54,926 bases of DNA from contig NZ_JAQFWW010000009.1 in NCBI RefSeq assembly GCF_027706145.1, positions 1-54,926 on the forward strand, given 5' to 3'. This DNA is from Bacillus changyiensis. Its GTDB lineage: Bacteria > Bacillota > Bacilli > Bacillales > Bacillaceae. Made by a program: the position numbers and the translations under genes. Under the pieces are notes generated by a model. That model was not told where the DNA came from. It saw only the letters and a list, made by a program, of their open reading frames with translations, and did not search any database. Numbering within the stretch: the first letter of the stretch is position 1; every line of letters begins with the position of its first letter. Shown piece by piece: positions 1 through 10,839 of this stretch.

Positions 1-130
1 AAATGGAGTGCAGATTAATTCGTCACTTGTGACGACATCTGCCCTGACTTGCACTAAATGTGCTTTGTATTTCTTGAATTAACAGGTACGTTTTGTCTTG
101 TTTAGTTTTCAAAGATCATTTGTTAAGCGA
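1..130 (-). ncRNA. rRNA operon leader (16S gene lies outside the window)
   Basis: On the minus strand the transcript reads toward base 1. It carries the boxA-like rRNA antitermination sequence TCTTTGAAAACTAAACAAG at about 98-116, typical of Bacillus rRNA leaders and spacers. An inverted repeat built on GTCACAAGTGAC lies near 24-35. The 16S gene itself must lie left of the window. That this is an rrn leader is inferred from the boxA, the promoter just upstream and the known lysS-rrn gene order in Bacillus. Confidence 0.75.
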
Positions 131-137
131 CCTTTAT

Positions 138-166
138 ATTATATCTAAATCTTAATATAAAGTCAA
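138..166 (-). promoter_or_regulatory. rrn promoter, sigma-A
   Basis: The -35 TTGACT (161-166) and -10 TATAAT (138-143) are separated by exactly 17 bp on the minus strand, in AT-rich DNA, and point at the boxA-containing rRNA leader. The match to consensus is near perfect, as expected of a Bacillus rrn promoter. A second upstream rrn promoter was not clearly seen. Confidence 0.85.
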
Positions 167-279
167 CAACTTTTTTTAATTTCTTTTTTTCTCTCATTGC
201 CCGTTTTTGTGGCAACGAATAATAATATACCACCATATTAATAATAGTGCAATACTTTTTTTAAAAAAATATAATAAAA

Positions 280-310
280 GAAACAACAGCCAATATACAG
301 CTGTTGTTTC
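280..310 (-). terminator. terminator of lysS
   Basis: An 11-bp perfect stem (GAAACAACAGC with GCTGTTGTTTC, loop 9 nt) directly follows the lysS stop and is followed on the minus strand by TTTTATTAT. It separates the lysS transcript from the rrn promoter. Confidence 0.9.
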
Positions 311-318
311 TAGGATGA

Positions 319-1883
<1,565 letters not shown>

Positions 1884-1898
1884 GAGCAGAGGAAGGCT

Positions 1899-2900
1899 TT
1901 ATCCTGCTTTTTCATCCTGAAGCTCTTTTGCCTCTACTTCAATCGTAAACGCATCCAAAAGCTGGACAAGTTCAGCTTTTGTTTCACAATGATTGATTTC
2001 ATTCCGGACCTTCGCGTTTCCTCTTATGCCTTTTAAATACCAGGCTGCATGCTTTCTCATCTCGCGAACTGCCACATTTTCTCCTTTTAATTCAATTAAA
2101 CGATCAAGGTGAAGCTTGCAAACAGAAATTTTTTCACGCACCTTAGGTTCATCCTTTAATTCACCTGTTTCAAGGTAATGAACCGTACGGTAAATCATCC
2201 AAGGATTTCCCAAAGCGGCCCGACCGATCATTACACCGTCTACTCCTGTTTCATCAAGCATACGTTTGGCATCTTGAGGGGTGTTCACGTCCCCATTTCC
2301 AATAACAGGTATCGAAACAGCCTGTTTCACCTCTTTGATGATATCCCAGTTTGCCGTTCCTTCATACATTTGCACACGGGTCCGCCCATGAAGAGCCACA
2401 GCTTTTCCGCCTGCCCGTTCAACAGCTCTAGCATTTTCAACTGCATAAATATGATTTTCATCCCAGCCCATTCTCATCTTAACAGTTACAGGCTTATCAA
2501 CAGCTTCAACAACTGCAGAAACCATTTCATAAATTTTATTAGGGTCAAGCAGCCATTTAGCACCCGCATCACACTTCGTAATCTTCGGCACTGGACATCC
2601 CATATTAATATCAATAATATCAGCTGTTGTGTTTTGGTCAACAAATTTCGCTGCTTCAACAAGTGTTTCTTTTTCGCCACCAAAAATTTGTAAGCTCAAT
2701 GGTTTTTCTCGCTCATCAATATAAAGCATCCCCATCGTTTTTGCATTGTTATAAAGGATCGCTTTATCACTTACCATTTCAGCGCACACTAATCCAGCTC
2801 CGAATTCTTTCACCGTTAATCTGAATGCAGAGTTACACACTCCTGCCATCGGTGCCAACACAACCCTGTTTTTTAATTCTATATCACCGATCTTAAACAT
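1899..2900 (-). CDS. dusB: tRNA-dihydrouridine synthase B
   Basis: This is a flavin-dependent enzyme that reduces uridine to dihydrouridine in the tRNA D-loop. It is 333 aa, the normal size. The FMN-binding TIM barrel begins with [13 protein letters not shown]. The catalytic cysteine sits in [10 protein letters not shown] (about residue 103), and the RNA/FMN-contacting LHGRTR and [12 protein letters not shown] motifs are present. The ATG at 2900 has a strong AAAGGAGGA site. It lies 16 bp downstream of yazB and is the last gene of the folate operon, an arrangement conserved in Bacillus, where it is also called yacF. A terminator follows. Confidence 0.95.
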   Translation of the reverse strand: MFKIGDIELKNRVVLAPMAGVCNSAFRLTVKEFGAGLVCAEMVSDKAILYNNAKTMGMLYIDEREKPLSLQIFGGEKETLVEAAKFVDQNTTADIIDINMGCPVPKITKCDAGAKWLLDPNKIYEMVSAVVEAVDKPVTVKMRMGWDENHIYAVENARAVERAGGKAVALHGRTRVQMYEGTANWDIIKEVKQAVSIPVIGNGDVNTPQDAKRMLDETGVDGVMIGRAALGNPWMIYRTVHYLETGELKDEPKVREKISVCKLHLDRLIELKGENVAVREMRKHAAWYLKGIRGNAKVRNEINHCETKAELVQLLDAFTIEVEAKELQDEKAG

Positions 2901-2916
2901 TTTTTGTCCTCCTTTC

Positions 2917-3126
2917 TTATTCCTTTGGAGGGGATAATTCCTCCATTGTTAAATTTAAAGTTCTAGCTATATCTCTGACCATACGATCAGATGGTATACG
3001 ATTTCCCCGTTCAACTTCTCCAAGAACAGAAACGGATACACCCAATGTCTTAGCGAGCCCTTCTTGGGTATAGCCTTTTAATTTTCTATACGCACGAATT
3101 CTTCTACCCCAGATTTCTGCTTCCAT
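2917..3126 (-). CDS. yazB: small XRE-family DNA-binding protein (YazB)
   Basis: A 69-aa protein consisting of one Cro/C1-type helix-turn-helix domain. The recognition region contains [23 protein letters not shown], and the rest is a short acidic tail. The ATG at 3126 is preceded by GAAGGTG at good spacing. The gene overlaps the end of folK by 49 bp in another frame, so the two are translationally tied. Homologues occupy this place in the B. subtilis folate operon. Target and function are not known to me; a regulator of the operon is possible but unproven. Confidence 0.85.
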   Translation of the reverse strand: MEAEIWGRRIRAYRKLKGYTQEGLAKTLGVSVSVLGEVERGNRIPSDRMVRDIARTLNLTMEELSPPKE

Positions 3127-3578
3127 ACCCTTACACCTTCTCGATTTTTTACATCATCTATAGACCCCTTAAAATCAGGAAAAATCTCTAGCAATGGGAT
3201 GAGTACAAACAAGCGTTCATTCATTCTCGGATGGGGAATGATGAGTTGTTCTGTCTCAATATTTTCACGATTATACAGTAAAATGTCAAGATCTACAGTC
3301 CTCGGCCCCCACCTTATTTCTCGCGTTCGACCCAACTCACTTTCAATACTTTGCATCAACTGAAGCAATTTGAACGGAGAGAGGGACGTCTTAACTCCCA
3401 CAACCATATTTAAAAAGGGGTCCTGTTCAGTATACCCGACAGGGTCGGTTTCATAGATTGAAGAAATATCAAAAACCGTCACACATGGGTGTTGATGGAG
3501 GAGTTGAATTGCTTTTTTTAAATAGACTTCCCGCGGAGCGATATTCGAGCCAAGCGCGATATATGTGGTGTGTTTCAT
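3078..3578 (-). CDS. folK: 2-amino-4-hydroxy-6-hydroxymethyldihydropteridine pyrophosphokinase
   Basis: FolK transfers pyrophosphate from ATP to hydroxymethyl-dihydropterin, giving the substrate that FolP joins to p-aminobenzoate. At 166 aa it has the usual length. ALGSNI at the N-terminus and the HPPK signature RWGPRTVDLDILLY (about residues 89-102) carry the ATP and metal-binding residues. The start overlaps the folB stop as ATGA, indicating translational coupling. The 3' end overlaps yazB. It acts in the cytoplasm in tetrahydrofolate synthesis. Confidence 0.97.
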   Translation of the reverse strand: MKHTTYIALGSNIAPREVYLKKAIQLLHQHPCVTVFDISSIYETDPVGYTEQDPFLNMVVGVKTSLSPFKLLQLMQSIESELGRTREIRWGPRTVDLDILLYNRENIETEQLIIPHPRMNERLFVLIPLLEIFPDFKGSIDDVKNREGVRVWKQKSGVEEFVRIEN

Positions 3579-3937
3579 GGGCGTGTTCTCGTCATTTCTA
3601 TAGCTACAGATCGATAATGACCAGGTATCGGCGGATCAGGTTTTATCACTTTAACCGTACATTTCTGCACTCTTTCAAAACGCTTGAATACCTTCTCAGC
3701 AATCGTTTCCGTAATCGATTCAACAAGCTTTACCGGCTTTCCTTCGACAACCTCTTTGCACAACTCATAAAGCTCTGCATAATTAATTGTTGCTTCAAGA
3801 CAATCCGTTTTTCCCGCCTCACTTAGATCTAAAAATGCAGTTAAATCGACACGAAATCGCTGTCCAAGCACATTCTCCTCTTTGTATACACCATGATAAC
3901 CATAAAACTCCATGCCTTCGATATAGACTTTATCGAT
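3575..3937 (-). CDS. folB: dihydroneopterin aldolase, apparent non-AUG start
   Basis: FolB converts dihydroneopterin to 6-hydroxymethyl-dihydropterin. The motifs FYGYHGV, NYAELYELCKEVVEGKPVKL and KPDPPIPGHY are characteristic. The first ATG (3913) gives 112 aa, would cut off the conserved first beta strand (read here as DKVYIEG) and has no usable ribosome site. Reading back in frame reaches two ATC codons (3935-3937 and 3938-3940), 8 and 5 bases after AAAGGGGG. Starting at 3937 gives 120 aa, the B. subtilis length as I recall it, and overlaps folP by 8 bp. I infer an AUC start; the reading frame is certain, the start is not. Confidence 0.85.
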   Translation of the reverse strand: MDKVYIEGMEFYGYHGVYKEENVLGQRFRVDLTAFLDLSEAGKTDCLEATINYAELYELCKEVVEGKPVKLVESITETIAEKVFKRFERVQKCTVKVIKPDPPIPGHYRSVAIEMTRTRP

Positions 3938-4787
3938 GATAAACGCCCCCTTTATCCATCATAGCATCCATCATTTTAGCCATTCTCGAGATTTGTTTGA
4001 CATCATGCACTCTAACGATGTCACATCCTTTTTGAATGCCGAGGCAAACGGTAGCCCCCGTGCCTTCTGCCCGCTCCTCAGGCGGAAGATCCAAGACTCG
4101 TCCAATAAATGTTTTGCGTGAAGTCCCCAATAGGACTGGATATCCTAGCTGACAAAATGTCTCTAACTGTTTCATGACAGCAAGATTGTCGGAATAGGTT
4201 TTAGCAAATCCGATCCCAGGGTCAATCACAATATGGTGATCTTGGACTCCAGCAGTTTTTGCAATACTCACACTTTCCATCAGATCTGATATCATATCAG
4301 GTATTAAATTTGTATAATTTCGCTCTTTTCGATTATGCATTAAAACAATCGGTACATTATGTGTAGCTGCGATAGATGCCATTTGAGGATCTGCTTTAGC
4401 TCCCCAAACATCATTGATGATGACGGCACCTGCTTTAATGGCTTCATCCGCAACTTTCGCTTTATAAGTGTCAATTGAAATCGGTGCATCGATTTCCTGA
4501 ACGAGCTTTTCAATGACAGGAATAACTCTTGTCAGTTCTTCATCAAGTGAAACCTTATCTGCACCAGGCCTTGTTGATTCCCCGCCGATATCAAGAATAT
4601 GAGCCCCGTCTTTCACCATTTGGTTCGCATGGATCACAGCCCGATCGATACTGTTGTATTTTCCGCCGTCTGAAAACGAATCAGGTGTTACATTTAAAAT
4701 TCCCATAATTAAAGTTTGATCTTCATATGACAATGTGTGATGTTTTGCAGTAAGCCGTTTTGAACGAATCAATGTTTGCGGTGTCAT
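3930..4787 (-). CDS. folP: dihydropteroate synthase
   Basis: The enzyme condenses p-aminobenzoate with pterin pyrophosphate and is the target of sulfonamides (called sul in B. subtilis). Signature motifs are ILNVTPDSFSDGG near the N-terminus, GGESTRPGA, PGIGFAKT and GTSRKTFIG, all in a TIM barrel. A GTG at 4796 is in frame, but the ATG at 4787 lies 8 bases after AGAGGG and gives 285 aa, the usual length. It follows pabC by 17 bp, and its end carries the ribosome site of folB. Confidence 0.97.
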   Translation of the reverse strand: MTPQTLIRSKRLTAKHHTLSYEDQTLIMGILNVTPDSFSDGGKYNSIDRAVIHANQMVKDGAHILDIGGESTRPGADKVSLDEELTRVIPVIEKLVQEIDAPISIDTYKAKVADEAIKAGAVIINDVWGAKADPQMASIAATHNVPIVLMHNRKERNYTNLIPDMISDLMESVSIAKTAGVQDHHIVIDPGIGFAKTYSDNLAVMKQLETFCQLGYPVLLGTSRKTFIGRVLDLPPEERAEGTGATVCLGIQKGCDIVRVHDVKQISRMAKMMDAMMDKGGVYHR

Positions 4788-4804
4788 ATCCTTCACCCTC
4801 TAAA

Positions 4805-5662
4805 TCATTTATAGTCGTTTATTGTAGTTCTATCTTTAGCATATAGCTGTTGTAGACATTTTGCCATGTTTCCATTCTTTCCTGGATAGACAACATGACC
4901 AATTTTGTAAAACGGCACAATTTCTTGCACAGAATTGGTCATCCAAGCCTCATCTGCACGTAGTAAATGTTCCAATGAATATTCCCCTTGCATGACTTTT
5001 ATATTCAATTTCTCCAGAAGCTCGATGACATAACGCCTTGTTACACCATCCAAAATTCCAGTTTTAAGGGAAGGTGTAAACACACTGTCGTTTATTTTCC
5101 AGAAAATATTAGAAATGATCCCTTCTGCTACAGCCCCATCATCCGTAAGAAAAATCCCTTCTTTTCCCGGATCATTCCCCAACTCCCTTTTTCCGTACAA
5201 GTTGTTTAAAAAATGATGAGATTTTAAGCGAAATAAGCCCTCAGGGGTATTTCTACGAACTTGTAGTACAACTCCTTCCTTTTCAGCAGGAACGGATTCC
5301 GGTTGAAAAGGGTTGATCAGCACCATAAGGACGGGATTTTTGTAAGGTTCAGCAGAAAGACCTGAACCAGCTATACCAGCAGATAGATTTACTCGAACCC
5401 TTGCATCTCCATTTGTTAGCTGATTGATCTCTAAAAGCTTTCCCAATATTTTCAGCACATCATCTTCAGTCAAGGATACTTCGATTTTCAGGTCGTCTAA
5501 TGCTTTTTTAAGTCGTTCCATATGCCATTTTAAAAGAAACGGCTGACCTTGATAAAGACGAAATGTTTCAAACACACCAATGCCATATAAAAAACCATGA
5601 TCAAGAGGAGAAAGTCTTGCTTCCTCCTCCTTCACATATTCACCGTTTAGATAGACGATCAT
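4805..5662 (-). CDS. pabC: 4-amino-4-deoxychorismate lyase
   Basis: A PLP enzyme of the branched-chain aminotransferase fold (class IV) that splits aminodeoxychorismate into p-aminobenzoate and pyruvate. It is 285 aa. The N-terminal stretch with [15 protein letters not shown] is typical. The expected PLP lysine is in [16 protein letters not shown]. The region [12 protein letters not shown] binds the cofactor phosphate in the family. The start overlaps the pabA stop as ATGA, so the gene is coupled to pabA. It lies between pabA and folP and so joins pABA synthesis to folate assembly. Confidence 0.95.
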   Translation of the reverse strand: MIVYLNGEYVKEEEARLSPLDHGFLYGIGVFETFRLYQGQPFLLKWHMERLKKALDDLKIEVSLTEDDVLKILGKLLEINQLTNGDARVRVNLSAGIAGSGLSAEPYKNPVLMVLINPFQPESVPAEKEGVVLQVRRNTPEGLFRLKSHHFLNNLYGKRELGNDPGKEGIFLTDDGAVAEGIISNIFWKINDSVFTPSLKTGILDGVTRRYVIELLEKLNIKVMQGEYSLEHLLRADEAWMTNSVQEIVPFYKIGHVVYPGKNGNMAKCLQQLYAKDRTTINDYK

Positions 5663-6243
5663 GCGTTCACTTTCTTTCGGTAAATCTTAATAAAGTTTTT
5701 CAGCATTTCTTTTCCAAATGGTGTCATAATTGACTCTGGATGAAACTGAACACCCTCAAGTGGCAGTTCCTTATGCCTGATCGCCATGATTTCCCCTTCT
5801 TTTGTCCATGCAGACTTGATAAAACAGTCAGGTAATGTGTCATCCTTTACAATTAAGGAATGATACCTAGTAGCAATCAACGGGTTTTCAAGATTTTGAA
5901 AAATCGTTAATCCATCATGGAAGACCTCTGAAGTTTTCCCATGCATTAACCGCTCTGCTCTAATTACATGACCGCCAAATGCTTGGGCAATTGACTGATG
6001 TCCAAGACACACTCCGAAAATCGGAATTTTCCCTGCAAAAAAGCGGATCGCTTCAAGACTAATCCCTGCTTCATCTGGGCTGCATGGTCCAGGGGAAATC
6101 ATCAAAAAGTTAGGTGACATATCCTCTATTTCCGCTACGGTGATTTCGTCATTTCTCTTCACAATCAATTCTTCACCAAGCTCACCTAAATACTGAACCA
6201 AATTGTAAGTAAATGAGTCATAATTATCAATCATCAATATCAT
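5659..6243 (-). CDS. pabA: aminodeoxychorismate/anthranilate synthase glutamine amidotransferase subunit
   Basis: A class I glutamine amidotransferase of 194 aa that feeds ammonia to PabB and, in B. subtilis, also to anthranilate synthase TrpE (hence trpG). The catalytic cysteine is in GVCLGHQS, and the His/Glu pair is in GVQFHPESI. The start overlaps the pabB stop as ATGA. Its ribosome site lies inside a row of GAG/AAG triplets (6246-6287) typical of TRAP binding, so translation is probably repressed by tryptophan-bound TRAP. The mtrB gene is not in the window. Confidence 0.96.
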   Translation of the reverse strand: MILMIDNYDSFTYNLVQYLGELGEELIVKRNDEITVAEIEDMSPNFLMISPGPCSPDEAGISLEAIRFFAGKIPIFGVCLGHQSIAQAFGGHVIRAERLMHGKTSEVFHDGLTIFQNLENPLIATRYHSLIVKDDTLPDCFIKSAWTKEGEIMAIRHKELPLEGVQFHPESIMTPFGKEMLKNFIKIYRKKVNA

Positions 6244-7667
6244 AGCTCAACTCTCCTCTGCTCTTTTTTCTCTTCTTCACTCAACTTTAACGCCGTTACC
6301 ATCGCAACTGCTTTTTTAAATGATTCTTGATACTCATGCTTAGGATTGGAATCAATGACAATCCCTGCACCTGACTGCATAAAAGCCTGACCTGCTTTAA
6401 CAACAATCGTTCGGATGACGATATTAAAGTGCATATCTTGATTATATCCAATCCATCCTATAGAACCAGTATAAAGCCCTCGCCTCGTTGGCTCAAGTTC
6501 CTCGATAATTTCCATTGTTCTAACCTTTGGCGCTCCTGTAATTGTACCACCCGGAAATACAGCATGAATCACATCTACTGGATCACATTCTTCTCTTATT
6601 TCTCCACAAACATTTGAAACGATGTGCATGACATGGGAGTACTTTTCAATGACCATAAATTCGTTGACTTGGACAGAACCGTACTTTGCCACTTTACCAA
6701 GATCGTTTCGCTCTAAATCAACAAGCATCACATGTTCGGCACGCTCTTTCTCATTCATGATTAGTTCAGCGGCAAGCACCAGATCTTCGGTATCATCAGC
6801 TCCACGGGATCTTGTTCCGGCGATGGGTCTCGTCTCGAGCAGGGAACCTTTCTTTTTAATGAGTAGTTCGGGAGACCCGCAAATCACTTGAAAATCAGGT
6901 GTTTCTAAATATGCCATATAAGGTGAAGGATTGACTTTCCTTAACATTTTGTAGACTTCAAAAGGCGGTACAGTCAGCCTCTGTGATTGTCGCATAGAAA
7001 GATTGACCTGAAATACATCTCCGCTCGCAATGTATTGTTTTATTTTTTCCACCGCTTCAACAAAACCAGCCTCCGTAAATGATGGAGCAAACGTTACTCC
7101 ATCACTTTCATCTTGGCTTACTCGTTTTGTATGTTCCCGAAGGTCTGACATCCACATCGTTTCAAGTATACCTAGTTTCACTTCTGCTTTCGTTTGATCT
7201 TCACCACAGTGAGTAATCAACCAAAGCATTTCCTTCACATGATCATAAACGGCTACATCATCAAATACTAGAAAAAATAAATCTGGTGTTTGCAAGTCAT
7301 CGATCGCCAAAAGTTTAAACTTTTCAATATAGCGAGCATAATCATAACTTAAAAAACCGACTGCCCCGCCCTGAAAATCGGGGAAGTCAGCAATCGTTTC
7401 CGTTTTCAGTCTTTGAAACCATTCAGTAAACTGTACGAATGGGTCTCCTTCCCTGTATAATGTTTCTCCTTGATAACGAATTTTGGTAATACCATCTTTC
7501 CCCTCTGCTATAGCGACTGGATCAAGACCAGCTATACTGTATTCTCCACCTCTAGCGCTTTCCAGAAGAATGTGGTGATCTTTGCCTACTGCAAGGCATT
7601 CATACTGTTTCAAAAATTGTTCATAGGAGTAAGGTATTGTTCTGGCTACTGGCCTTCTTACTGTCAT
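6240..7667 (-). CDS. pabB: aminodeoxychorismate synthase component I
   Basis: PabB aminates chorismate with ammonia from PabA to give 4-amino-4-deoxychorismate. It is 475 aa. An N-terminal TrpE-like domain precedes the chorismate-binding domain, with [11 protein letters not shown], the ETRPIAGTR motif, the conserved metal-site stretch VDLERNDLG and [11 protein letters not shown] toward the C-terminus. The ATG at 7667 has GAGGAAT upstream. It is the first gene of the pABA/folate operon, which runs through pabA, pabC, folP, folB, folK, yazB and dusB with overlapping starts. The close paralogue trpE is unlikely given the pabA/pabC context. Confidence 0.95.
   Translation of the reverse strand: MTVRRPVARTIPYSYEQFLKQYECLAVGKDHHILLESARGGEYSIAGLDPVAIAEGKDGITKIRYQGETLYREGDPFVQFTEWFQRLKTETIADFPDFQGGAVGFLSYDYARYIEKFKLLAIDDLQTPDLFFLVFDDVAVYDHVKEMLWLITHCGEDQTKAEVKLGILETMWMSDLREHTKRVSQDESDGVTFAPSFTEAGFVEAVEKIKQYIASGDVFQVNLSMRQSQRLTVPPFEVYKMLRKVNPSPYMAYLETPDFQVICGSPELLIKKKGSLLETRPIAGTRSRGADDTEDLVLAAELIMNEKERAEHVMLVDLERNDLGKVAKYGSVQVNEFMVIEKYSHVMHIVSNVCGEIREECDPVDVIHAVFPGGTITGAPKVRTMEIIEELEPTRRGLYTGSIGWIGYNQDMHFNIVIRTIVVKAGQAFMQSGAGIVIDSNPKHEYQESFKKAVAMVTALKLSEEEKKEQRRVEL
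6246..6287 (-). promoter_or_regulatory. putative TRAP-binding site over the pabA ribosome site
   Basis: Read on the mRNA, NAG triplets begin at 6287 (AAG), 6282 (GAG), 6277 (AAG), 6272 (GAG), 6263, 6258, 6253 and 6248 (all GAG), mostly every 5 nt; the slot near 6267 reads AAA. The GAGGAG at 6253-6258 is also the Shine-Dalgarno sequence of pabA. This matches the known arrangement at B. subtilis trpG (pabA), where TRAP blocks ribosome access. Binding is inferred from the pattern. Confidence 0.75.
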
Positions 7668-7701
7668 CTTATCATTCCTCTGCCAATAATCTACTGTTCT
7701 T

Positions 7702-7733
7702 ATTGTAGCAAATCTTTTTTTGAGGAAAACAAG
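7702..7733 (-). promoter_or_regulatory. possible promoter of the pab/fol operon
   Basis: A good -10 (TACAAT, 7702-7707) lies about 35 bp before pabB. The best -35 is TTGTTT with a 19-bp spacer, which is not ideal. The position between the cysK terminator side and pabB is right, but the -35 assignment is weak. Confidence 0.4.
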
Positions 7734-7754
7734 ATTTAATTTCCAATCTGAAAA

Positions 7755-7782
7755 ATCCCCCTAAGTATGGTCACTCAGGGGA
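7755..7782 (-). terminator. terminator of cysK
   Basis: A CCCCCT/AGGGG stem flanked by A and T runs lies directly after the cysK stop. On the minus strand it is followed by ATTTTTC. The flanking A/T symmetry means it could act in both directions. Confidence 0.8.
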
Positions 7783-7797
7783 ATTTTTTTTTAACTA

Positions 7798-8718
7798 TTA
7801 ATCAAACTGATATAACGGAGTGCTTAAATATCTCTCACCATTGCTCGGAGTCACAGCCAGCACCTTTTTACCTTTTCCAAGCTTTTTGGCAACTTGGAGT
7901 GCGGCAAAGATAGCCGCTCCTGATGAGATTCCACCAAGAATTCCTTCTTCTCTTGCAGCTTTCCGAGCGAATTCAAATGCTTCTTCATTTTTTACTGTGA
8001 TAATGTCATCATAAATATCCGTATTTAAAACCTTAGGAACGAAGCCTGCTCCAATTCCTTGAATTTTATGAGAACCTGGTTTTCCTCCCGATAGAACGGG
8101 GGAATCAGTCGGTTCAACGGCAACCACTTGAATAGATGGATAATTCTCTTTCAACACTTCTCCTACTCCAGTAATTGTTCCTCCAGTTCCAATACCTGCT
8201 ACAAATGCATCAAGTTGATCAAACTGTTCAACAATTTCTTTTCCTGTTGTACGACGGTGGACTTCGGCGTTCGCAGGGTTACTGAATTGTTGAGGCATAA
8301 AGTAGCCATGCTCTTTCGCGAGTTCTTCAGCCTTTTTTATTGCCCCTTTCATCCCTTCAACTCCAGGAGTCAACACAAGTTCGGCTCCATATGCACGAAG
8401 AAGGTTGCGACGTTCAGAGCTCATTGTGTCAGGCATAACAAGAATTGCTTTAATCCCTTTTGCAGCAGCAACCATCGCTAGCCCAATTCCAGTGTTACCA
8501 CTTGTCGGTTCAATTAAAGTATCTCCCTCTTTCAATAAACCTTTTTCTTCTGCATCTTCAATCATTGCTAGCGAAATCCGATCTTTTACACTGCTTCCTG
8601 GATTCATATACTCAAGCTTTACATATACATCAGCACTATCTGTCTCAACAAGGCGATTCAATTTAACAACAGGTGTATTTCCGATTAAATCATAAACAGA
8701 GTTAGCAACACGAACCAT
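7798..8718 (-). CDS. cysK: cysteine synthase A (O-acetylserine sulfhydrylase)
   Basis: A PLP enzyme making cysteine from O-acetylserine and sulfide. It is 306 aa. The PLP lysine is in NPGSSVKDR (about residue 43), the substrate loop is PTSGNTGIG, the phosphate-binding loop is [10 protein letters not shown], and the active-site serine is in ISSGAA. The frame is open to a GTG at 8727, but the ATG at 8718, 6 bases after GAGGTG, matches the family start MVRVANS. It is a single-gene unit with its own promoter and terminator. In B. subtilis cysK is controlled by CymR, with which CysK also forms a complex; I could not confirm a CymR site. Confidence 0.97.
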   Translation of the reverse strand: MVRVANSVYDLIGNTPVVKLNRLVETDSADVYVKLEYMNPGSSVKDRISLAMIEDAEEKGLLKEGDTLIEPTSGNTGIGLAMVAAAKGIKAILVMPDTMSSERRNLLRAYGAELVLTPGVEGMKGAIKKAEELAKEHGYFMPQQFSNPANAEVHRRTTGKEIVEQFDQLDAFVAGIGTGGTITGVGEVLKENYPSIQVVAVEPTDSPVLSGGKPGSHKIQGIGAGFVPKVLNTDIYDDIITVKNEEAFEFARKAAREEGILGGISSGAAIFAALQVAKKLGKGKKVLAVTPSNGERYLSTPLYQFD

Positions 8719-8753
8719 CCTGAGCACCTCAATTTCCGAGTATTTTTATTGGT

Positions 8754-8783
8754 ATTATACCTAATATCAAAAAATTTTGTCAA
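8754..8783 (-). promoter_or_regulatory. cysK promoter, sigma-A
   Basis: A perfect -35 TTGACA (8778-8783) and -10 TATAAT (8754-8759) are separated by 18 bp, about 35 bp before the cysK start. The AT-rich stretch after the -10 is where a CymR operator would be expected. Confidence 0.85.
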
Positions 8784-8804
8784 TCGTTTTAAGAAATAGT
8801 AAAA

Positions 8805-8826
8805 GTCCGCTAAGTGATTAGCAGAC
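8805..8826 (-). terminator. terminator of hslO
   Basis: A 9-bp stem with one mismatch or wobble pair (GTCTGCTAA with TTAGCGGAC, loop 4 nt) is followed on the minus strand by TTTTACTATTT, 5 bases after the hslO stop. Confidence 0.85.
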
Positions 8827-8830
8827 TTGA

Positions 8831-9697
8831 TCATTCATCTCGAAGGGCTTCAAGCTCTTCCTTAGTAAATATATATGTTTCATTGCAAAAATGGCACTGC
8901 GCTTCCGCTTTTCCATCTTCATCAATCATTGCTTGAATTTCTTGTTTACCTAATCCAATAATCCCACTTGCGAATCGTTCTTTTGAACAATTGCATGTGA
9001 ATTTGACAGGAATGGTCTCAAGCACTTCAGGTTCTTCCCCTAAGACGACACTTAGCACTTCTTCCGGTGTAAGCCCCTTTTGAATCAATTTAGAAATAGG
9101 TTCCATCTGAGAAAGATTCATTTCAAGCTTTTTAATCGTTTTCTCATCAGTCCCTGGCATTAACTGAAAGATAAACCCACCAGCAGCCAAAATGGTATGA
9201 TCAGGATTGACAAGTACACCTACTCCTACTGAAGAAGGGACTTGCTCAGAAGCAACAAGATAGTATGTAAAGTCTTCCCCAATCTCACCTGAAACGATCT
9301 CGACCTGTCCCGTAAATAAATCGCGCAAACCGAGATCTTTAACAACACTTAATGTGCCAGAAGTTCCAACAGCTCTTCTAACGTCAAGTTTTCCTTGCTC
9401 ATTTAATTCAAAGTGAATTTGCGGGTTTGATACATACCCTCTAACTTCTCCTTTTGCATTTCCATCAGCAATAATGGCTCCGACTGGTCCGCCTCCTTCA
9501 ATTTTAACCGTCAGTTTATCATCACCTTTCAGCATAGCTCCCATCATGACGGTTGCTGTCATCGTTCTACCTAAAGCTGCTGAAGCTGTTGCCCATGTCT
9601 GATGACGGCTTTGTGCTTCCGAAATAGTTTCAGTTGTTCTAGCGGCATACGCACGGATTTTACCTTCATATGCCATCGCTTTCACTAAATAATCCAT
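8831..9697 (-). CDS. hslO: redox-regulated chaperone Hsp33
   Basis: Hsp33 is a cytoplasmic holdase activated by oxidation and unfolding of a C-terminal zinc site. The protein is 288 aa. The four zinc-binding cysteines are present as CNC (in [11 protein letters not shown], about residue 235) and CHFC (about 269-272). The N-terminal domain starts [17 protein letters not shown]. It lies 11 bp downstream of coaX and ends in its own terminator. In B. subtilis this gene is yacC, in the same position. All four cysteines are intact, so the redox switch should work. Confidence 0.96.
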   Translation of the reverse strand: MDYLVKAMAYEGKIRAYAARTTETISEAQSRHQTWATASAALGRTMTATVMMGAMLKGDDKLTVKIEGGGPVGAIIADGNAKGEVRGYVSNPQIHFELNEQGKLDVRRAVGTSGTLSVVKDLGLRDLFTGQVEIVSGEIGEDFTYYLVASEQVPSSVGVGVLVNPDHTILAAGGFIFQLMPGTDEKTIKKLEMNLSQMEPISKLIQKGLTPEEVLSVVLGEEPEVLETIPVKFTCNCSKERFASGIIGLGKQEIQAMIDEDGKAEAQCHFCNETYIFTKEELEALRDE

Positions 9698-9708
9698 TTG
9701 TTATCCTC

Positions 9709-10485
9709 CTAAATACTCCCCACACGGTTCCGCTCATAAATTAATTCAAGCCCTTTTAACGTAAGAAACGGATCAACAATATCAATACAATCAGACTCCT
9801 CTGCAATCAATGACGCTAGTCCACCGGTTGCAATTACTTTTGGGTTTTCTCTTAACTGTCGTTTCATACGTTTGACAATTCCTTCAACCTGTCCAACATA
9901 GCCGTATAGAATTCCCGATTGCATAGCACTAATCGTATTTTTGCCAATAATGTTGTCCGGTCTGGCGATTTCAATTCTTGGAAGCTTTGCAGCTCTAGAA
10001 TAAAGTGCTTCTGTGGAGATTGTAATTCCTGGCGCTATCGCTCCACCCAAATATTGTTTATCCTCGTTAATACAACAATATGTTGTAGCGGTTCCAAAAT
10101 CAACGACAATCAGCGGACTCCCATAAAGATGAATAGCCGCTACCGCGTTTACAATCCGGTCTGCTCCGACTTCTTTAGGATTATCGTATTTTATGTTTAA
10201 TCCTGTTTTCATTCCGGGACCAACAACTAATGGTTCAATTTGAAAATACTTTGTACACATTCTTTCTAAAGAAAACATAATTGGCGGCACAACTGATGAA
10301 ATAATAATTCCTTCAATCTGATCAAACATCAAACCTACATAATCAAATAAGGAACGAAGGAGCATACCAAACTCATCCTCCGTTTTATGACGGCTTGTCT
10401 CAATTCGCCAATGATATTCAAGCTCTCCATTATGATACACACCGATGACGGTATTCGTATTTCCCACGTCTATCACAAGTAACAA
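9709..10485 (-). CDS. coaX: type III pantothenate kinase
   Basis: CoaX phosphorylates pantothenate in the first step of coenzyme A synthesis. It belongs to the ASKHA fold and is insensitive to feedback by CoA. Motifs visible are DVGNTN at the N-terminus, the conserved [21 protein letters not shown] and GGAIAPGI. The frame opens at GTG 10497, but TTG at 10485 with GGTGAT upstream gives 258 aa and the family start [11 protein letters not shown]. hslO follows closely, so the two are likely co-transcribed. A clear promoter was not identified. Confidence 0.95.
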   Translation of the reverse strand: MLLVIDVGNTNTVIGVYHNGELEYHWRIETSRHKTEDEFGMLLRSLFDYVGLMFDQIEGIIISSVVPPIMFSLERMCTKYFQIEPLVVGPGMKTGLNIKYDNPKEVGADRIVNAVAAIHLYGSPLIVVDFGTATTYCCINEDKQYLGGAIAPGITISTEALYSRAAKLPRIEIARPDNIIGKNTISAMQSGILYGYVGQVEGIVKRMKRQLRENPKVIATGGLASLIAEESDCIDIVDPFLTLKGLELIYERNRVGSI

Positions 10486-10799
10486 TCTGATCACCACTTT
10501 GATTAGTTTCTCTTACTTTAAGATAAAACATTCTACCCTCATACAATACACGATTAAGATTTGATTTGTAAACGAATCAAACCGCTAAAGAAATTGGCCA
10601 TTTAGAAGTATCCGGCATTTTCATAAAAAGGATTGAAAGGATCAATGTACACCCTTTCCGTTTTTGCGAAGCATCCATCCTTTAAATGTGTCATACAGTC
10701 ATTTTTGCGGGATTTACACCAACAAGTCTTCAATAGATGAACACAACTCATAACACTGTTCATGGGTAGGCGCGTGTGGCTTTAAAACCTTATCAATAA
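10486..10799. other. ftsH-coaX intergenic region with unexplained open frames
   Basis: About 310 bp without a recognised gene. On the minus strand an ATG frame (10602-10763) encodes 53 aa ending in YENAGYF but lacks a ribosome site. A second frame ends at 10714 with residues HEQCYELCSSIEDLLV, and after two stops continues in the same frame as YDTFKGWMLRKNGKGVH. These could be remnants of a gene or chance. A 7-bp inverted repeat (TTTGATT with AATCAAA) lies at 10560-10581. TAGAAT at about 10528 is the only -10-like box before coaX. Confidence 0.35.
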
Positions 10800-10800
10800 G

Positions 10801-10829
10801 AAAAACTGCCAAAAAGCTTGGCAGTTTTT
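10801..10829 (-). terminator. terminator of ftsH
   Basis: A perfect 10-bp stem (AAAAACTGCC with GGCAGTTTTT, loop 9 nt), ending in TTTTTC, lies 10 bases after the ftsH stop on the minus strand. The symmetric A/T flanks could make it bidirectional. Confidence 0.9.
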
Positions 10830-10839
10830 CTTAAAAAAA

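Noticed and set aside
1..130. 16S rRNA gene at the left edge
   Set aside because: Only leader sequence with boxA is present; no 16S 5' end is inside the window.
2178..2693. Plus-strand 171-aa open frame
   Set aside because: It lies entirely opposite dusB, has no recognisable family pattern and is a shadow of that coding sequence.
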